Assembly (NCBI RefSeq): GCF_014297575.1
Contig: NZ_CP060412.1
Span: 2,108,001-2,172,000, forward strand
DNA: 64,000 nucleotides
From: Dyella telluris
Lineage (GTDB): Bacteria > Pseudomonadota > Gammaproteobacteria > Xanthomonadales > Rhodanobacteraceae
Direction of reading: 5' to 3'
The translations under genes and the position numbers were made by a program. Shown piece by piece: positions 11,601 through 20,037 of this stretch. Every line of letters starts with the position of its first letter. The stretch's first letter is position 1. The notes under the pieces are model-generated. The model was not told the DNA's origin. It did not search any database and saw nothing but the letters and a program-made list of their open reading frames with translations.

Positions 11601-11771
11601 CTGCGCATTCGCACCCGGCAACTGGGCCACGATGTACACGCCGGGAAATTCCAGCGACGGCAGCGCTGCGACGCCCAGCAGGCGATAGGCAAAGATGCCC
11701 GCCAGCAGCAGGCCCAGCGCCAGCAGCGACGTTCCCACGGGTCGGCGGATCAGGGGGGCGAAGATATTCAC
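8616..11771 (-). CDS. RND (HAE1) multidrug efflux permease, orphan copy 1
   Basis: 1051 residues, full length for an inner-membrane proton/drug antiporter of the AcrB/MdtBC family. The N-terminal span is IRRPVGTSLLALGLLLAG. Proton-relay residues are intact: the DD pair in GFVVDDAIVVIEN (TM4) and Lys in GIVKKNAILMVDF (TM10). No membrane-fusion or outer-membrane partner is adjacent, which is unusual. It must borrow partners encoded elsewhere, possibly the OMF at 48.7 kb. A paralogue of identical length lies at 31966-35121 on the other strand, and the two share upstream sequence blocks. The substrate is unknown. Confidence 0.93.
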   Translation of the reverse strand: MNIFAPLIRRPVGTSLLALGLLLAGIFAYRLLGVAALPSLEFPGVYIVAQLPGANAQTMASTVLAPLERHIGRIPGIDDMYGNAAEGTASIQVRFTFDRTADQAARDVQAAINAAQADLPQLPSPPQYFKFDTSQIPILLVSLTSTGLPQDKLYDLTDTLLKPAVAQIPGVAQVQVFGGTPHAVRVELDINALAAKNLTANDVRNALIAANVTSPQGVLTDGRTQMTVTANDGLSQAADFANVLVATHNGAPVRLSDVAKVYSGQQDIYQGAWFNGQSTVAMQISKRPEANAVETVDEIRRRLPEFSHWLPADVQVTPIFDLTTTTKSALHEVEVALLISIAMVVLVMLVFLRRLRPTLIASLSVPLSLAGAFVAMLALNYTLNTLSLVALVLCIGFVVDDAIVVIENIVRHMEHGEPPLQAALMGVREIGFTVVSITLSLVAVFAPLLFGNNMLIMLLREFSVTLTVAVVISAVVSLTLTPALCGKFLKHEEPGERKQGRMELALERFDKGLHRLYERALDWAMHHRRLMRWQPLILLFATFALGAAVVATAGGNFMPEEDIGMIQGDIRADANISPTMMATQARKAADIMKADPAVLDVMTTLGGNDGTGAVGNAGSMFVDLKPKGSGPNDRHDSAKVVMERLSKQYDQLPGIRVSLDLVQFLGGGGSGDKGAAYEFQLIGSNGEDLQPWTLKMVQQMRKMKEFRDVGSNFDLVGKQQQLKVDRNSASRLGVTMGDVDTALLNSFGQRQVSIIYSDINQYWVVLTSSSATSLSPQALLNVRVRNASGEMIPLSALARIEPNMSPMRIRHHNQLEASTITYNLAKDVTQDVGVRLVGNAGILAGLPEGVRVEWTGQNQRMQQAKSNGMVLLIGSIVAMYIVLGILYESLGHPLTILSTLPAAGMGAFLAMLVTQTQLTLMAIIAILMLIGIVKKNAILMVDFALVAQRERGLSPPDAIREAALVRFRPITMTTLVAMGAALPLAIGFGVGSEMRQPLGVAIVGGLLVSQLLTLLSTPAIYLWNHDRKIRKEKRREKRAAKRALKAQTAAG

Positions 11772-11868
11772 TCAGGTTTCCATACCGGTCAGGGCTGCAC
11801 ACCCGTCACCCAGGCAGACCATCGGCGCGGGCGCACGTTCACGCAAGCAAGGCGAAAGGCCCATACAT

Positions 11869-11910
11869 GCCGCTCTTTATGCCTGTGGGGACGGGAATGG
11901 CGAATGTGCC
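11869..11910 (-). promoter_or_regulatory. Upstream block shared with the second RND gene
   Basis: Read on the minus strand this begins GGCACATTCGCCATTCCCG and ends GGCATAAAGAGCGGC, about 100 bp before the RND start. The second RND gene carries GGCACATTCGCCGTC and GCATAAAAGCGGC at 31851-31892, in the same order. Conservation outside coding sequence suggests a retained promoter or operator. The 300-bp gap 11772-12072 holds nothing else I can recognise. Confidence 0.45.
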
Positions 11911-12072
11911 TGAAGTCGGTCCGTGCCGAAAGGCAGGGGGAGGGCGACGAGGGCTCGACTGACACGATGTGACGCGTGAAACAGGGCATTCCAGCGCGGA
12001 TTTCGCCCCGGCGGGCGGAAAGCGGCGGTGGATGACCTCCGGAAGAAAAGCCCGTCTCAGCGCCTCACCCGG

Positions 12073-12930
12073 TCAAGACCAGGCAATCACCCCGATCGCC
12101 ACCAGCGCCAGCGCCACTCCCAGGCCATTGAGCCAGCTCAGCCGTTCCCGGAACGCCACCGTACCCACTACCGCGCCCAGCGCCACCACGCCCAGGTTCA
12201 TACTCGCGAACACCAGCGAAGGATGATCCGGCAGCGCCCGGTGGCCACGCAGGTAGAACACGATGTTGCCGAAGTTGGCCAGGCCCAGCAGCAGACCGGC
12301 GACAGCGTCGCGCAGGGTAAAGAAGGTGCGGTCGTGCCAGCGGCGCCAGAGCAGGATGAGCAGCGACACCACCAGGGCGAGCGCGAACATCGCCTGCAGC
12401 GAGGCTTCGAACGGCGTGCCTGCCACGGCCACGCGCTTGAACAGGATATCGATCAGGCCGAAGCCCACGAACACCACGCAAGGCCACAGCCAGCTGCGTT
12501 CGCCGTTTGCGTTACTCGTCGGCGTGGCGCGCCAGATCATGCAGAGCAATGCCGCCAGGCCCAGCGCGATACCCACGCCCTTGCCCACGCTCAGGCTTTC
12601 GCCGAACAGCACGAAGGCCGCCAGCAGTGAAATCAGCAACGACAGGCGCTGCGCCGCGTCGGTGCGCACGATGCCGGCGCTGCTGACCGATGCCGCCAGC
12701 GCAAGGAAGATCAGCGGCAGCAGCAAGCCCAGCCCGATGAACCCCAGCCAGGGTGCCTGCGGACTGGTGAGCGCCGACAACGACGGGTGGAACACCGTGG
12801 CGGTAAGCACGCTGGCGGCGACGTAGTTCCAGGCAATGGCCTGGCCCACGTCCACCGACAGGCGACGTGCAAGCTTCAGCAGCACCGACACCAGCACGCT
12901 GCACACCACGCTCAGCAATACGTAAACCAT
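12073..12930 (-). CDS. DMT-superfamily (EamA-like) transporter
   Basis: 285 residues, almost entirely hydrophobic, consistent with about ten membrane spans in two repeated halves (VYVLLSVVCSVLVSVLLK... and PCVVFVGFGLIDILFKRV...). This is the size and layout of EamA-type drug/metabolite carriers. It is 84 bp downstream of the GlxA-type regulator gene on the same strand and could be co-transcribed with it. The substrate is not deducible. Confidence 0.8.
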   Translation of the reverse strand: MVYVLLSVVCSVLVSVLLKLARRLSVDVGQAIAWNYVAASVLTATVFHPSLSALTSPQAPWLGFIGLGLLLPLIFLALAASVSSAGIVRTDAAQRLSLLISLLAAFVLFGESLSVGKGVGIALGLAALLCMIWRATPTSNANGERSWLWPCVVFVGFGLIDILFKRVAVAGTPFEASLQAMFALALVVSLLILLWRRWHDRTFFTLRDAVAGLLLGLANFGNIVFYLRGHRALPDHPSLVFASMNLGVVALGAVVGTVAFRERLSWLNGLGVALALVAIGVIAWS

Positions 12931-13014
12931 GAAGATCCTTGAGGGCGGCGCTGGGACGCGCCACGCCGATATAACGGGGCTTGATGTCAGCCATGCTGCG
13001 GCCGGCCACGGGGC

Positions 13015-14016
13015 TTATCGCTGGTGGGTGAAGCGCTCGCGATAACGTGCCGGGCTCAGCTGCAGGTGCTGGCGAAAATGGTGTCGTAGGGTATCCGTAC
13101 TGCCGAATCCGCACACCTGGGCCACGCGGTCCACACCCATGCCGCTGCCTTCCAGCAGTTCACGGGCGCGACCCAGGCGCTCGCGGGTCAGCCACTGCTT
13201 GGGCGAGCAGCCGGTGGCCTCCTCGAAACGCCGCAACAAGGTGCGTTCGCTCATGCGCGCACGCTCCGCGAGCACGGACACCGGCAGTGACTGGTCAAGA
13301 TGGCGGCGCATCCATTCCAGCAGCTTGCCCAGGCCATCGCCCTGCGCTGGCAGTGGCGACTGGATGAACTGCGCCTGCCCACCATCACGATGCGCAGGCA
13401 CCACGGCGCGGCGTGCGACGGTGTTGGCCGCCTCCGGGCCGTAGTCGCGGCGGATCAGGTGCAGGGACAAGTCCAGTGCGGCGGCACTGCCGGCCGACGT
13501 GAGCAGCTGCCCCTCATCCACATACAGCACATCCGGCTCCACGCGGACACGGGGGTAGCGCTGGGCCAGTGCATCCACATAGCGCCAGTGCGTGGTGGCG
13601 CGGCGCCCGTCCAGCAGGCCGGTAGCGGCCAGCACGAACACCCCGGAGCAGAAGGACATCAGCCGCGCGCCACGCGCGTGTGCCGCCCGCAGGGCGTCCA
13701 GCAGCGGCTCGGGCGGCACCGCGTCCACACCACGCCAGCCGGGCACGATGATGGTGCCGGCGGCGGCGAGTTGTTCCAGCCCGCCATCCGCGCTGACCTG
13801 CATGCCGCCGGCGGCGCGCATGGGGCCCGGGTCCACGGCGCAAAGGCCGAAGATGTACCCCTCGGGCAGCTCCGGCCGCGGCAAGCCGAACATCTCCACG
13901 GCGATGCCGAACTCGAACGTGCAAAGGCCGTCGTACACCAGCGCGGCCACGCGGCGGTTTGGCGGCCCGACAGGGCGCCTGGAACGCTTTGGCGGATTTT
14001 TCATGGTGATTGTCAT
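13015..14016 (-). CDS. GlxA/FtrA-family AraC-type transcriptional regulator
   Basis: 333 residues. Residues about 15-190 form a DJ-1/PfpI (class I GATase-like) domain with the nucleophile-elbow segment SFCSGVFVLAATGLL. The C-terminal 100 residues are an AraC double helix-turn-helix (LAERARMSERTLLRRFEEATG, then VAQVCGFGSTDTLRHHFRQH). This is the FtrA/GlxA layout, and such regulators often sit beside rhodanese genes. The ATG at 14016 starts the shortest plausible leader; another ATG at 14004 is equally possible. The gene is divergent from rhodanese (14084), with a 67-bp shared upstream region, so it probably controls that operon. The ligand is unknown. Confidence 0.85.
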   Translation of the reverse strand: MTITMKNPPKRSRRPVGPPNRRVAALVYDGLCTFEFGIAVEMFGLPRPELPEGYIFGLCAVDPGPMRAAGGMQVSADGGLEQLAAAGTIIVPGWRGVDAVPPEPLLDALRAAHARGARLMSFCSGVFVLAATGLLDGRRATTHWRYVDALAQRYPRVRVEPDVLYVDEGQLLTSAGSAAALDLSLHLIRRDYGPEAANTVARRAVVPAHRDGGQAQFIQSPLPAQGDGLGKLLEWMRRHLDQSLPVSVLAERARMSERTLLRRFEEATGCSPKQWLTRERLGRARELLEGSGMGVDRVAQVCGFGSTDTLRHHFRQHLQLSPARYRERFTHQR

Positions 14017-14083
14017 TCTTGCCAATGTCGGCCAGCGACGCCAGTGCCGATACTGCGTCCACCCCAACGCAGGAGAGCCACGC

Positions 14084-14476
14084 ATGAGCAGCGTCGTCCA
14101 ACGAGTCAGTGCCGCACCCAGCCACCATGCACTGGCGCATTTCCAGGCACGCCTGGGTTTTGAAACCGACTGCGCGGATGTGCATTACGCAACCCACCAC
14201 GAGTCGAAGGACTTCGTCCTGCTCGATGTCCGTACGCCCACGCTTTACGCCGCCGGCCACGTGCCTGGCGCCCTCAACCTGCCCACGCGCATGATCAGCG
14301 AGCAGCGGATGGCGGAGTACCCGGCCGACACCCTGTTCGTGGTCTATTGCGCCGGGCCGCATTGCAACGGCGCCAACAAGGCGGCGGTGAAGCTGGCGCA
14401 ACTGGGCCGCCCGGTGAAGGAGATGATCGGCGGCCTTACCGGGTGGATCGACGAAGGCTTCGGGCTGGAACGCTGA
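14084..14476 (+). CDS. Rhodanese-like domain protein
   Basis: 130 residues, a single rhodanese domain. The conserved segments KDFVLLDVRTPTLYAAGHVPGALNLP and the active-site loop VYCAGPHCNGANKA are intact, with Cys in YCAG as the likely persulfide-carrying residue. An AGGAGAG box precedes the ATG. The next gene starts 2 bp after the stop, so the two are co-translated. The typical role is sulfur transfer. What sulfur acceptor it serves is unknown. Confidence 0.88.
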   Translation: MSSVVQRVSAAPSHHALAHFQARLGFETDCADVHYATHHESKDFVLLDVRTPTLYAAGHVPGALNLPTRMISEQRMAEYPADTLFVVYCAGPHCNGANKAAVKLAQLGRPVKEMIGGLTGWIDEGFGLER

Positions 14477-14477
14477 T

Positions 14478-14960
14478 ATGCGCGCGGGCCCTGCCATCCG
14501 TCGCGCCACGGGCATCGATGTTCCCGCACTGTTGTCGCTCGGTGCGGAGCACGCCGCCTTCGAGCAGCTGCACCATCGCGCCAGCCAGCGGCCTGCCGCG
14601 CTGGCCGGTGCGCTCGACAGCGATCCACCTCGGCTGCATGCATGGCTCGCCTTGCAGGATGACAACGCCGTGGGCTACGCCAGCGCCACGCTCGACTACG
14701 CCACGCTGGACGGCGCGGACTATCTGCACATGGATTGCCTGTACGTTCGCGAAGCATGGCGAGGCCAAGCCATCGGCCTTGGCTTGTGGCATGCCATACG
14801 CGAATTCGCCCAGGTGCGTCGCTGCGCCGCCATCCAGTGGCAGACACCGTCGTGGAACGTGCACGCGGCACGCTTCTATCGCCGGCTGGGCGCAGCCGAA
14901 ACGGCCAAGCTGCGTTACTGCCTGCCGCTGCCCGGCGACGTGAATGACAGCGGGGCGTGA
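14478..14960 (+). CDS. GNAT-family N-acetyltransferase
   Basis: 160 residues. The acetyl-CoA binding core is visible as MDCLYVREAWRGQAIGLGLWHAI (the R/Q-x-x-G-x-G/A pyrophosphate loop), followed by WNVHAARFYRRLGA, the usual GNAT C-terminal helix and strand. It is immediately downstream of the rhodanese gene and clearly in its operon. Rhodanese, GNAT and a GlxA regulator together suggest a small detoxification module, but no substrate can be inferred. Confidence 0.85.
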   Translation: MRAGPAIRRATGIDVPALLSLGAEHAAFEQLHHRASQRPAALAGALDSDPPRLHAWLALQDDNAVGYASATLDYATLDGADYLHMDCLYVREAWRGQAIGLGLWHAIREFAQVRRCAAIQWQTPSWNVHAARFYRRLGAAETAKLRYCLPLPGDVNDSGA

Positions 14961-15007
14961 GGCGACGGTGCGATCATGCCGGCACCACCCGGCCTCGAGG
15001 AGGCTGC

Positions 15008-15313
15008 ATGCTGGAACTTCGACCCACCTGCGAGCAGTGCAACAAGGCGCTGCCGCCGGCCGCCACCGACGCCATGATCTGTTCCTACGAATGCACCTAC
15101 TGTCGTGATTGCGTTGCTCTGCTGCAGAACGTATGCCCGAACTGCGGCGGCGGCTTCATGCCCCGCCCGATCCGCCCCGCCCATGCGTGGAAACCCGGCG
15201 TCTCGCTGGAACGCCAGCCCGCCACGCAGGTGATCACATACAAGCCGGTGGATCCGCTGAGCCACGCGGCGTTTGCCGCGCTGTTCGAAAGCCTGCCGCC
15301 GGAACAACGCTGA
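15008..15313 (+). CDS. DUF1272 zinc-ribbon-like protein
   Basis: 101 residues. The N-terminal 55 residues match DUF1272: ELRPTCEQCNKALPP, AMICSYECTYCRDC and VCPNCGGGF, giving eight cysteines in CxxC-type pairs that probably bind zinc. The C-terminal tail has no cysteines. A GAGGAGG box precedes the ATG. It lies 47 bp after the GNAT gene and is probably the last gene of the rhodanese operon. The family has no established function. Confidence 0.85.
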   Translation: MLELRPTCEQCNKALPPAATDAMICSYECTYCRDCVALLQNVCPNCGGGFMPRPIRPAHAWKPGVSLERQPATQVITYKPVDPLSHAAFAALFESLPPEQR

Positions 15314-15387
15314 ACATCGACGGCATCTTGACGCGCACCACCCTACACATGGGCCCCTGATCACGGGCCCACGGGGCGTTCCGCAGC

Positions 15388-17565
15388 ATGCGCAGGCATG
15401 AACCCACCGCGCCGGATGGCGAACGACGGCTGCTGCTGATCGGCGCAACGGTACTGTTTCTGGTCGTCTTCGCGTCCGATGCGATCTCCCTGCTGCTGGC
15501 CCGCCATGCCGGCGCCATGCCTTCGCTCTGGACCGCCAACGGCATCGCCGCCGGCGTGTTGCTGTCGGTGCAGCGACGCTACTGGGGCCTCCTGTTCGTG
15601 GTGACCGGGCTCGCGTTGCTGCTTGGCACGTATGCCGCGTTTGGTGAACTCCAGCTCAGCCATGGGCTGCTGGTGCTGGCGAACCTGGTGGAAATCCTCA
15701 TCGTCATTGTGATCATCCATCACTACTTTCCGACGATCACCGGCAGGGAAGGCGGCTATCTCCGCCTCGGTCGCGTGGCCATAGGCGCTGCGCTGGCGGC
15801 CTGTGTCGTGTCCACGCTGGTGGCCAGCCTGGCCGGGAAGCTGTCCAAGGACCCTGCCGTGTTCGGCCGTCCGGAAGAATGGTTTCGCGCGGACCTGCTC
15901 GGCATGGTGATCGTGGGCATGCTCACCCTGGTGGCGTTTCGCGAGCGGGGCCGCATGCTTGGCGCGGAGGGAACACGCTTCCGCATGCTGTGCGACGTGC
16001 TGGTACTGGTCGCCGTCACCATCGGCGTATTTGCGCAGACGCGCTACCCGCTGCTGTTCGTGGTGTTCGCACCGTTGCTCTACCTGGTGTTTCGCTACCG
16101 CTTCACCGGACTGGTGCTGGGCATGGCCGTGGTGTCCCTGATCACCAATGTCGCCACCTCCGTCGGGCTGGGCTCCTTCGCGCTCATCGCCGGGGTCGAC
16201 GCCGACGAGCGCACCCTGGTCGCCCAGATCTACCTGGGCGTGGTTTGCCTGGTGGCAGTGCCGGTGGCGCTGGCGCTGGCCGACCGGCAACGTCTGTCGG
16301 AGAAGGTCGCCGAAAGCGAAGGTCTTTATCGACTGCTGGCCGATTACGCGAGCGACCTGATCGTGCGCGTCTCCCAGGATGGCACGCGCCGCTATGTCTC
16401 CCCGTCGGTGAAGGAGATGCTGGGCTGGACACCGGAGGAGTTCGCCGCGCAACGGGTGGAGCTGATTCATCCGGACGACCGCCACCTCGTGGCGGTCCTG
16501 CTCGCCCGACTGCAGCAGAGCGGCAAACCGGAAATCGTGCGTTACCGGGTCCGCAACCGCGCTGGCGAATACCAATGGCTGGAGGCCATCGGCCGACTCG
16601 CGCCCAGCCCTGATCATCCCGGACACCAGGAAACCGTCTACAGCGCCCGTGACATCACCCAACGGGTGCTGGCGGAAGAAGCACTGGCTGACAGCGAGAA
16701 GCGCCTGCGCACGATCACCGACAACGTGCCTGCCGTGATCGCGCAGATCGACGCCGAGCAGCGCTACACCTTCATCAACGCGTATGCGGCCGAGGTGATC
16801 GGTGGCATTGCCTCATCCAACATCGGCCGTACCGTGGCGGAGATGCGCGGTCCCACGGTGTATGCCTTGCTCAAGCCACACATCGAGAAGGTGCTGCAGG
16901 GCAAGCCCGCCACCTTCGAGTACCAGGTACCGGTGGGCGGCGAAGCCCGCACCTTCCAGGCGACCTACCTGCCGGCCATCACGGCCGATGGCCAGCGCAG
17001 CGGCTTTTACTCCCTGACCACGGAAATCACCCGCATCAAGCAGGCCGAGCAACAACTGGATTTCCTAGCTCATCATGACGCGCTCACCGGCATCGCCAAT
17101 CGGCTGTCGTTCCGCGAGAACGTCACGCGGGCGGTCGACCGCGCCGGGATCACGCATCAGCCACTGCTACTGATGATGATCGACGTGGACCACTTCAAGC
17201 AGATCAACGACACCTGGGGCCATGCCGCCGGCGACATGGCGCTCAGCGAGGTGGCGAACCGGCTAAAGGCCAGCATCCGCAAAACCGACCTGCTCGCCCG
17301 CCTGGGCGGCGATGAGTTCGTGATCCTTTGCCACGACATCGAGGATGCTGAAACGGGGCGCCAACTGGCGGAGAAGATCATCGATGCGATGCGCGCACCG
17401 GTACACGTGGGCCCGGCGGATCTGGGCGTCACGCTCAGCATCGGCCTGGCGCTGTCCCGCGATGTCTCCTCCGGCGACGAACTGGCACAGCAGGCGGACG
17501 AAGCGCTCTACCAGGCCAAGGAGGCGGGCCGCGCCCGCTACCGCATGACCACCCACGGCATGTGA
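15388..17565 (+). CDS. MASE1-PAS-PAS-GGDEF diguanylate cyclase
   Basis: 725 residues. Residues about 15-300 form an eight-span MASE1 sensor (SLWTANGIAAGVLLS is typical). Two PAS domains follow, at about 315-430 (LIVRVSQDGTRRYVSPSVKEMLG) and 440-555 (VPAVIAQIDAEQRYTFINAYAAEV). The C-terminal GGDEF domain carries an intact GGDEF signature at 640-644 and an RxxD inhibitory site (RKTD, 631-634) five residues before it. The enzyme should therefore make c-di-GMP from two GTP and be product-inhibited. No EAL domain is present. It converges with the MFS gene, with only 4 bp between stops. Confidence 0.93.
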   Translation: MRRHEPTAPDGERRLLLIGATVLFLVVFASDAISLLLARHAGAMPSLWTANGIAAGVLLSVQRRYWGLLFVVTGLALLLGTYAAFGELQLSHGLLVLANLVEILIVIVIIHHYFPTITGREGGYLRLGRVAIGAALAACVVSTLVASLAGKLSKDPAVFGRPEEWFRADLLGMVIVGMLTLVAFRERGRMLGAEGTRFRMLCDVLVLVAVTIGVFAQTRYPLLFVVFAPLLYLVFRYRFTGLVLGMAVVSLITNVATSVGLGSFALIAGVDADERTLVAQIYLGVVCLVAVPVALALADRQRLSEKVAESEGLYRLLADYASDLIVRVSQDGTRRYVSPSVKEMLGWTPEEFAAQRVELIHPDDRHLVAVLLARLQQSGKPEIVRYRVRNRAGEYQWLEAIGRLAPSPDHPGHQETVYSARDITQRVLAEEALADSEKRLRTITDNVPAVIAQIDAEQRYTFINAYAAEVIGGIASSNIGRTVAEMRGPTVYALLKPHIEKVLQGKPATFEYQVPVGGEARTFQATYLPAITADGQRSGFYSLTTEITRIKQAEQQLDFLAHHDALTGIANRLSFRENVTRAVDRAGITHQPLLLMMIDVDHFKQINDTWGHAAGDMALSEVANRLKASIRKTDLLARLGGDEFVILCHDIEDAETGRQLAEKIIDAMRAPVHVGPADLGVTLSIGLALSRDVSSGDELAQQADEALYQAKEAGRARYRMTTHGM

Positions 17566-17569
17566 CGAT

Positions 17570-18901
17570 TCATTCGCGGTCGGCCAGTGCGCGGTTCAGA
17601 CGCAGAGCCAGCAAGGTGCACGCCACGCCCGAGAGCAGATAGACACTCACCGCCACCAGTCCGAAGCGCGTCGACAGGCCCAGCGCCACCAGCGGCGCAA
17701 AGGCCGCACCGATCAGCCACGCGAAGTCGGTGGTGAGCGCAGCGCCGGCATAACGCAAGCGCATCTCGAAATTGGACGTAACGCTGCCGGCTGACTGTCC
17801 GTACGACAAACCCAGGCCACCGAAGCCAAGGATGATGAAGGCGTCCTGTCCCAGTTTGCCGCCACCGAGCAGCCACGGAGCCATCAGCGCGAAGATCGCG
17901 ATCAACGCTGCCATCAGGCCAAGCGTAGTGCGTCGGCCGATACGGTCGGCCAGCAGGCCTGACACGATCATGCCCAGGATGCAGGCCACCGCGCCGATGA
18001 TCTCCGCCACCAGCACCGCGTTCACCGACTGGGTGGAACCCAGCACGATCCACGACAGCGGGAAGATGGTGACCAGATGAAACAGTGCGTAGCTCGCCAG
18101 CGCGGCGAACGCACCGATGAAGATGTTGCCGCCCTGGGTGCGCAACAACTCGATGATGCCGATCGGCTCGAGTTCGCGTTCTTCCATCGCGACGGTGTAT
18201 TCCTCTGTGACCACCAGGCGAAGGCGTGCGAACAATGCCACCACGTTGATGGCAAACGCGACGAAGAACGGATAGCGCCAGCCCCAGTCGATGAAGTCTT
18301 CCGGGCTCAGGCTGCTGTGCAGGAACAGGAATAGCGCACCAGCCACCATGAAGCCGATCGGCGCACTCAGTTGCCCGAGCATGGCGTACCAGCCGCGCTT
18401 TCCCGGCGGCGCATTGAGCGCCAGCAACGACGGCAGGCCATCCCACGATCCACCCAGCGCAATGCCTTGCAGGATGCGGAACAGCACGAGCAGGCCGATC
18501 GCCCAATTGCCGATCACCGCGTAACCCGGCAGGAACGCCATGCCCGCTGTAGCACTGCCGAGCAGGAACAGCGCAATGGTCAGCTTGATGCCGCGACTCC
18601 ATCGCCGCTGGAAGCTCATGAACAACGCAGTGCCGAGGGGACGCGCTACAAACGCCAGTGAAAAGATCGTGAAGGCGTAAAGCATGCCGTTCAACGGACT
18701 GGCGAAGGGAAAAAGCAGGGAAGGAAACACCAGCACGCAGGAAATGCCGAACACGAAGAAGTCGAAGTGTTCGGACGTCCGCCCGATGATCACGCCGATG
18801 GCGATCTCGCCCGGCGCCACCTTCGCATGGGCCTGGATGCGTTGGATGTCCTCTACCGTGTGGCCCGTGCCGTGCTCAGGAAACGTGCTTGACATAGTCA
18901 T
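17570..18901 (-). CDS. MFS transporter, metabolite:H+ symporter (MHS) type
   Basis: 443 residues with about 12 membrane spans. IGRTSEHFDFFVFG near residue 40 corresponds to the MHS-family TM1 motif, and the MFS loop signatures FVARPLG and LADRIGRRTT are present. MHS members take up organic acids or osmolytes with protons. The specific substrate is unclear. The N-terminus is uncertain: ATG codons at 18901, 18895 and 18934 are all possible, and none has a good Shine-Dalgarno box. It is divergent from cyoA. Confidence 0.83.
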   Translation of the reverse strand: MTMSSTFPEHGTGHTVEDIQRIQAHAKVAPGEIAIGVIIGRTSEHFDFFVFGISCVLVFPSLLFPFASPLNGMLYAFTIFSLAFVARPLGTALFMSFQRRWSRGIKLTIALFLLGSATAGMAFLPGYAVIGNWAIGLLVLFRILQGIALGGSWDGLPSLLALNAPPGKRGWYAMLGQLSAPIGFMVAGALFLFLHSSLSPEDFIDWGWRYPFFVAFAINVVALFARLRLVVTEEYTVAMEERELEPIGIIELLRTQGGNIFIGAFAALASYALFHLVTIFPLSWIVLGSTQSVNAVLVAEIIGAVACILGMIVSGLLADRIGRRTTLGLMAALIAIFALMAPWLLGGGKLGQDAFIILGFGGLGLSYGQSAGSVTSNFEMRLRYAGAALTTDFAWLIGAAFAPLVALGLSTRFGLVAVSVYLLSGVACTLLALRLNRALADRE

Positions 18902-19030
18902 TACCCGGGAAGAAGGAGTATGTCGCCGCCACACTATGGCACCACCGCGCCTCTCGCGTCACTGGGAATGTTCCTGTTCCCGTTTCGCTCCGAACGGCGT
19001 ACCGTTAATCACACTGGTCGCGTCGTCGGT

Positions 19031-20014
19031 ATGTCTATGAAGGCTTTCCGTGGACTTCTCGTTTTCGCCGTCTTCCTGCTTGCGGGATGCCAGACTGTTT
19101 TGATGTCACCGTCCGGTGACCTCGCGATACAACAGCGCAACCTGATCATCACGTCGACGGTCCTGATGCTGCTGATCATCGTGCCGGTGATTGCGCTGAC
19201 GTTGATCTTCGCCTGGCATTTCCGCGCGTCCAACAAGAAGGCCACCTACGATCCTGACTGGGATCACTCCACCATCCTGGAATTGCTGATCTGGTCGGCA
19301 CCGCTGCTGATCATCATCGCGCTGGGCGCGATCACCTGGGTCAGCACGCACAAGCTCGATCCCTATCGCCCCCTTGATCGTGTCGCCGCGAACCGCCCCA
19401 TGCCATCCGACGTGCGGCCGCTCCAGGTCAACGTGGTCGCGCTCGACTGGAAATGGCTGTTCATATACCCCGAGCAAGGCATTGCCACCGTGAACGAACT
19501 GGCGGCGCCGGTAGATCGCCCGATCCAGTTCAAGATCACTTCCTCCACCGTGATGAACTCGTTCTTCATTCCCGCGCTGGCAGGCCAGATCTATGCCATG
19601 CCCGGCATGGAGACCCAGCTGCAGGCAGTGATCAACAAGCCCGGTGAATTCCAGGGCTTCTCCGCCAATTACAGCGGCCAGGGTTTCTCCGGCATGCACT
19701 TCCTCTTCCACGGCTTGTCCGAGGAAGACTTTGCGCAGTGGGTGCAAAAGACCAAGTCCGGTGGCAGCGACCTCAGCCGTGACGCCTATGTGAAGCTGGC
19801 GCAGCCGAGCGAAAACGATGCGGTGAAGTACTACGCGACGGTGGAGCCGGGCCTGTATCGCGCCATCCTCACCCACTGCGTGGACCCGGAAAATCCCTCT
19901 TGCATGACCCGCATGGACTTGAGCCCGCATGAATCCGGCGACTCGGGCACGATGACGGGCGCAGGCCAGACCAACGGCATGGCCGCGATGGCCGACCACT
20001 CCCATTCCGACTGA
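19031..20014 (+). CDS. cyoA: Cytochrome bo3/ba3-type ubiquinol oxidase subunit II
   Basis: 327 residues. A lipoprotein signal peptide ends with lipobox LLAGC. Two membrane spans follow ([21 protein letters not shown] and [19 protein letters not shown]), then the periplasmic cupredoxin-like domain ([21 protein letters not shown]). Where cytochrome c oxidases have the Cu-A Cys-x3-Cys ligands, this protein has [12 protein letters not shown], so it lacks Cu-A and should be quinol-type. The start at 19031 gives the shortest sensible leader. A second ATG lies at 19037. First gene of cyoABCD-surf1. Confidence 0.95.
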   Translation: MSMKAFRGLLVFAVFLLAGCQTVLMSPSGDLAIQQRNLIITSTVLMLLIIVPVIALTLIFAWHFRASNKKATYDPDWDHSTILELLIWSAPLLIIIALGAITWVSTHKLDPYRPLDRVAANRPMPSDVRPLQVNVVALDWKWLFIYPEQGIATVNELAAPVDRPIQFKITSSTVMNSFFIPALAGQIYAMPGMETQLQAVINKPGEFQGFSANYSGQGFSGMHFLFHGLSEEDFAQWVQKTKSGGSDLSRDAYVKLAQPSENDAVKYYATVEPGLYRAILTHCVDPENPSCMTRMDLSPHESGDSGTMTGAGQTNGMAAMADHSHSD

Positions 20015-20037
20015 TTCCATTCCCGGTGGTGTCCACG

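Noticed and set aside
18902..19030. Promoter or FNR site for cyoABCD
   Set aside because: I looked for TTGAT-N4-ATCAA and -35/-10 pairs and saw only weak partial matches.
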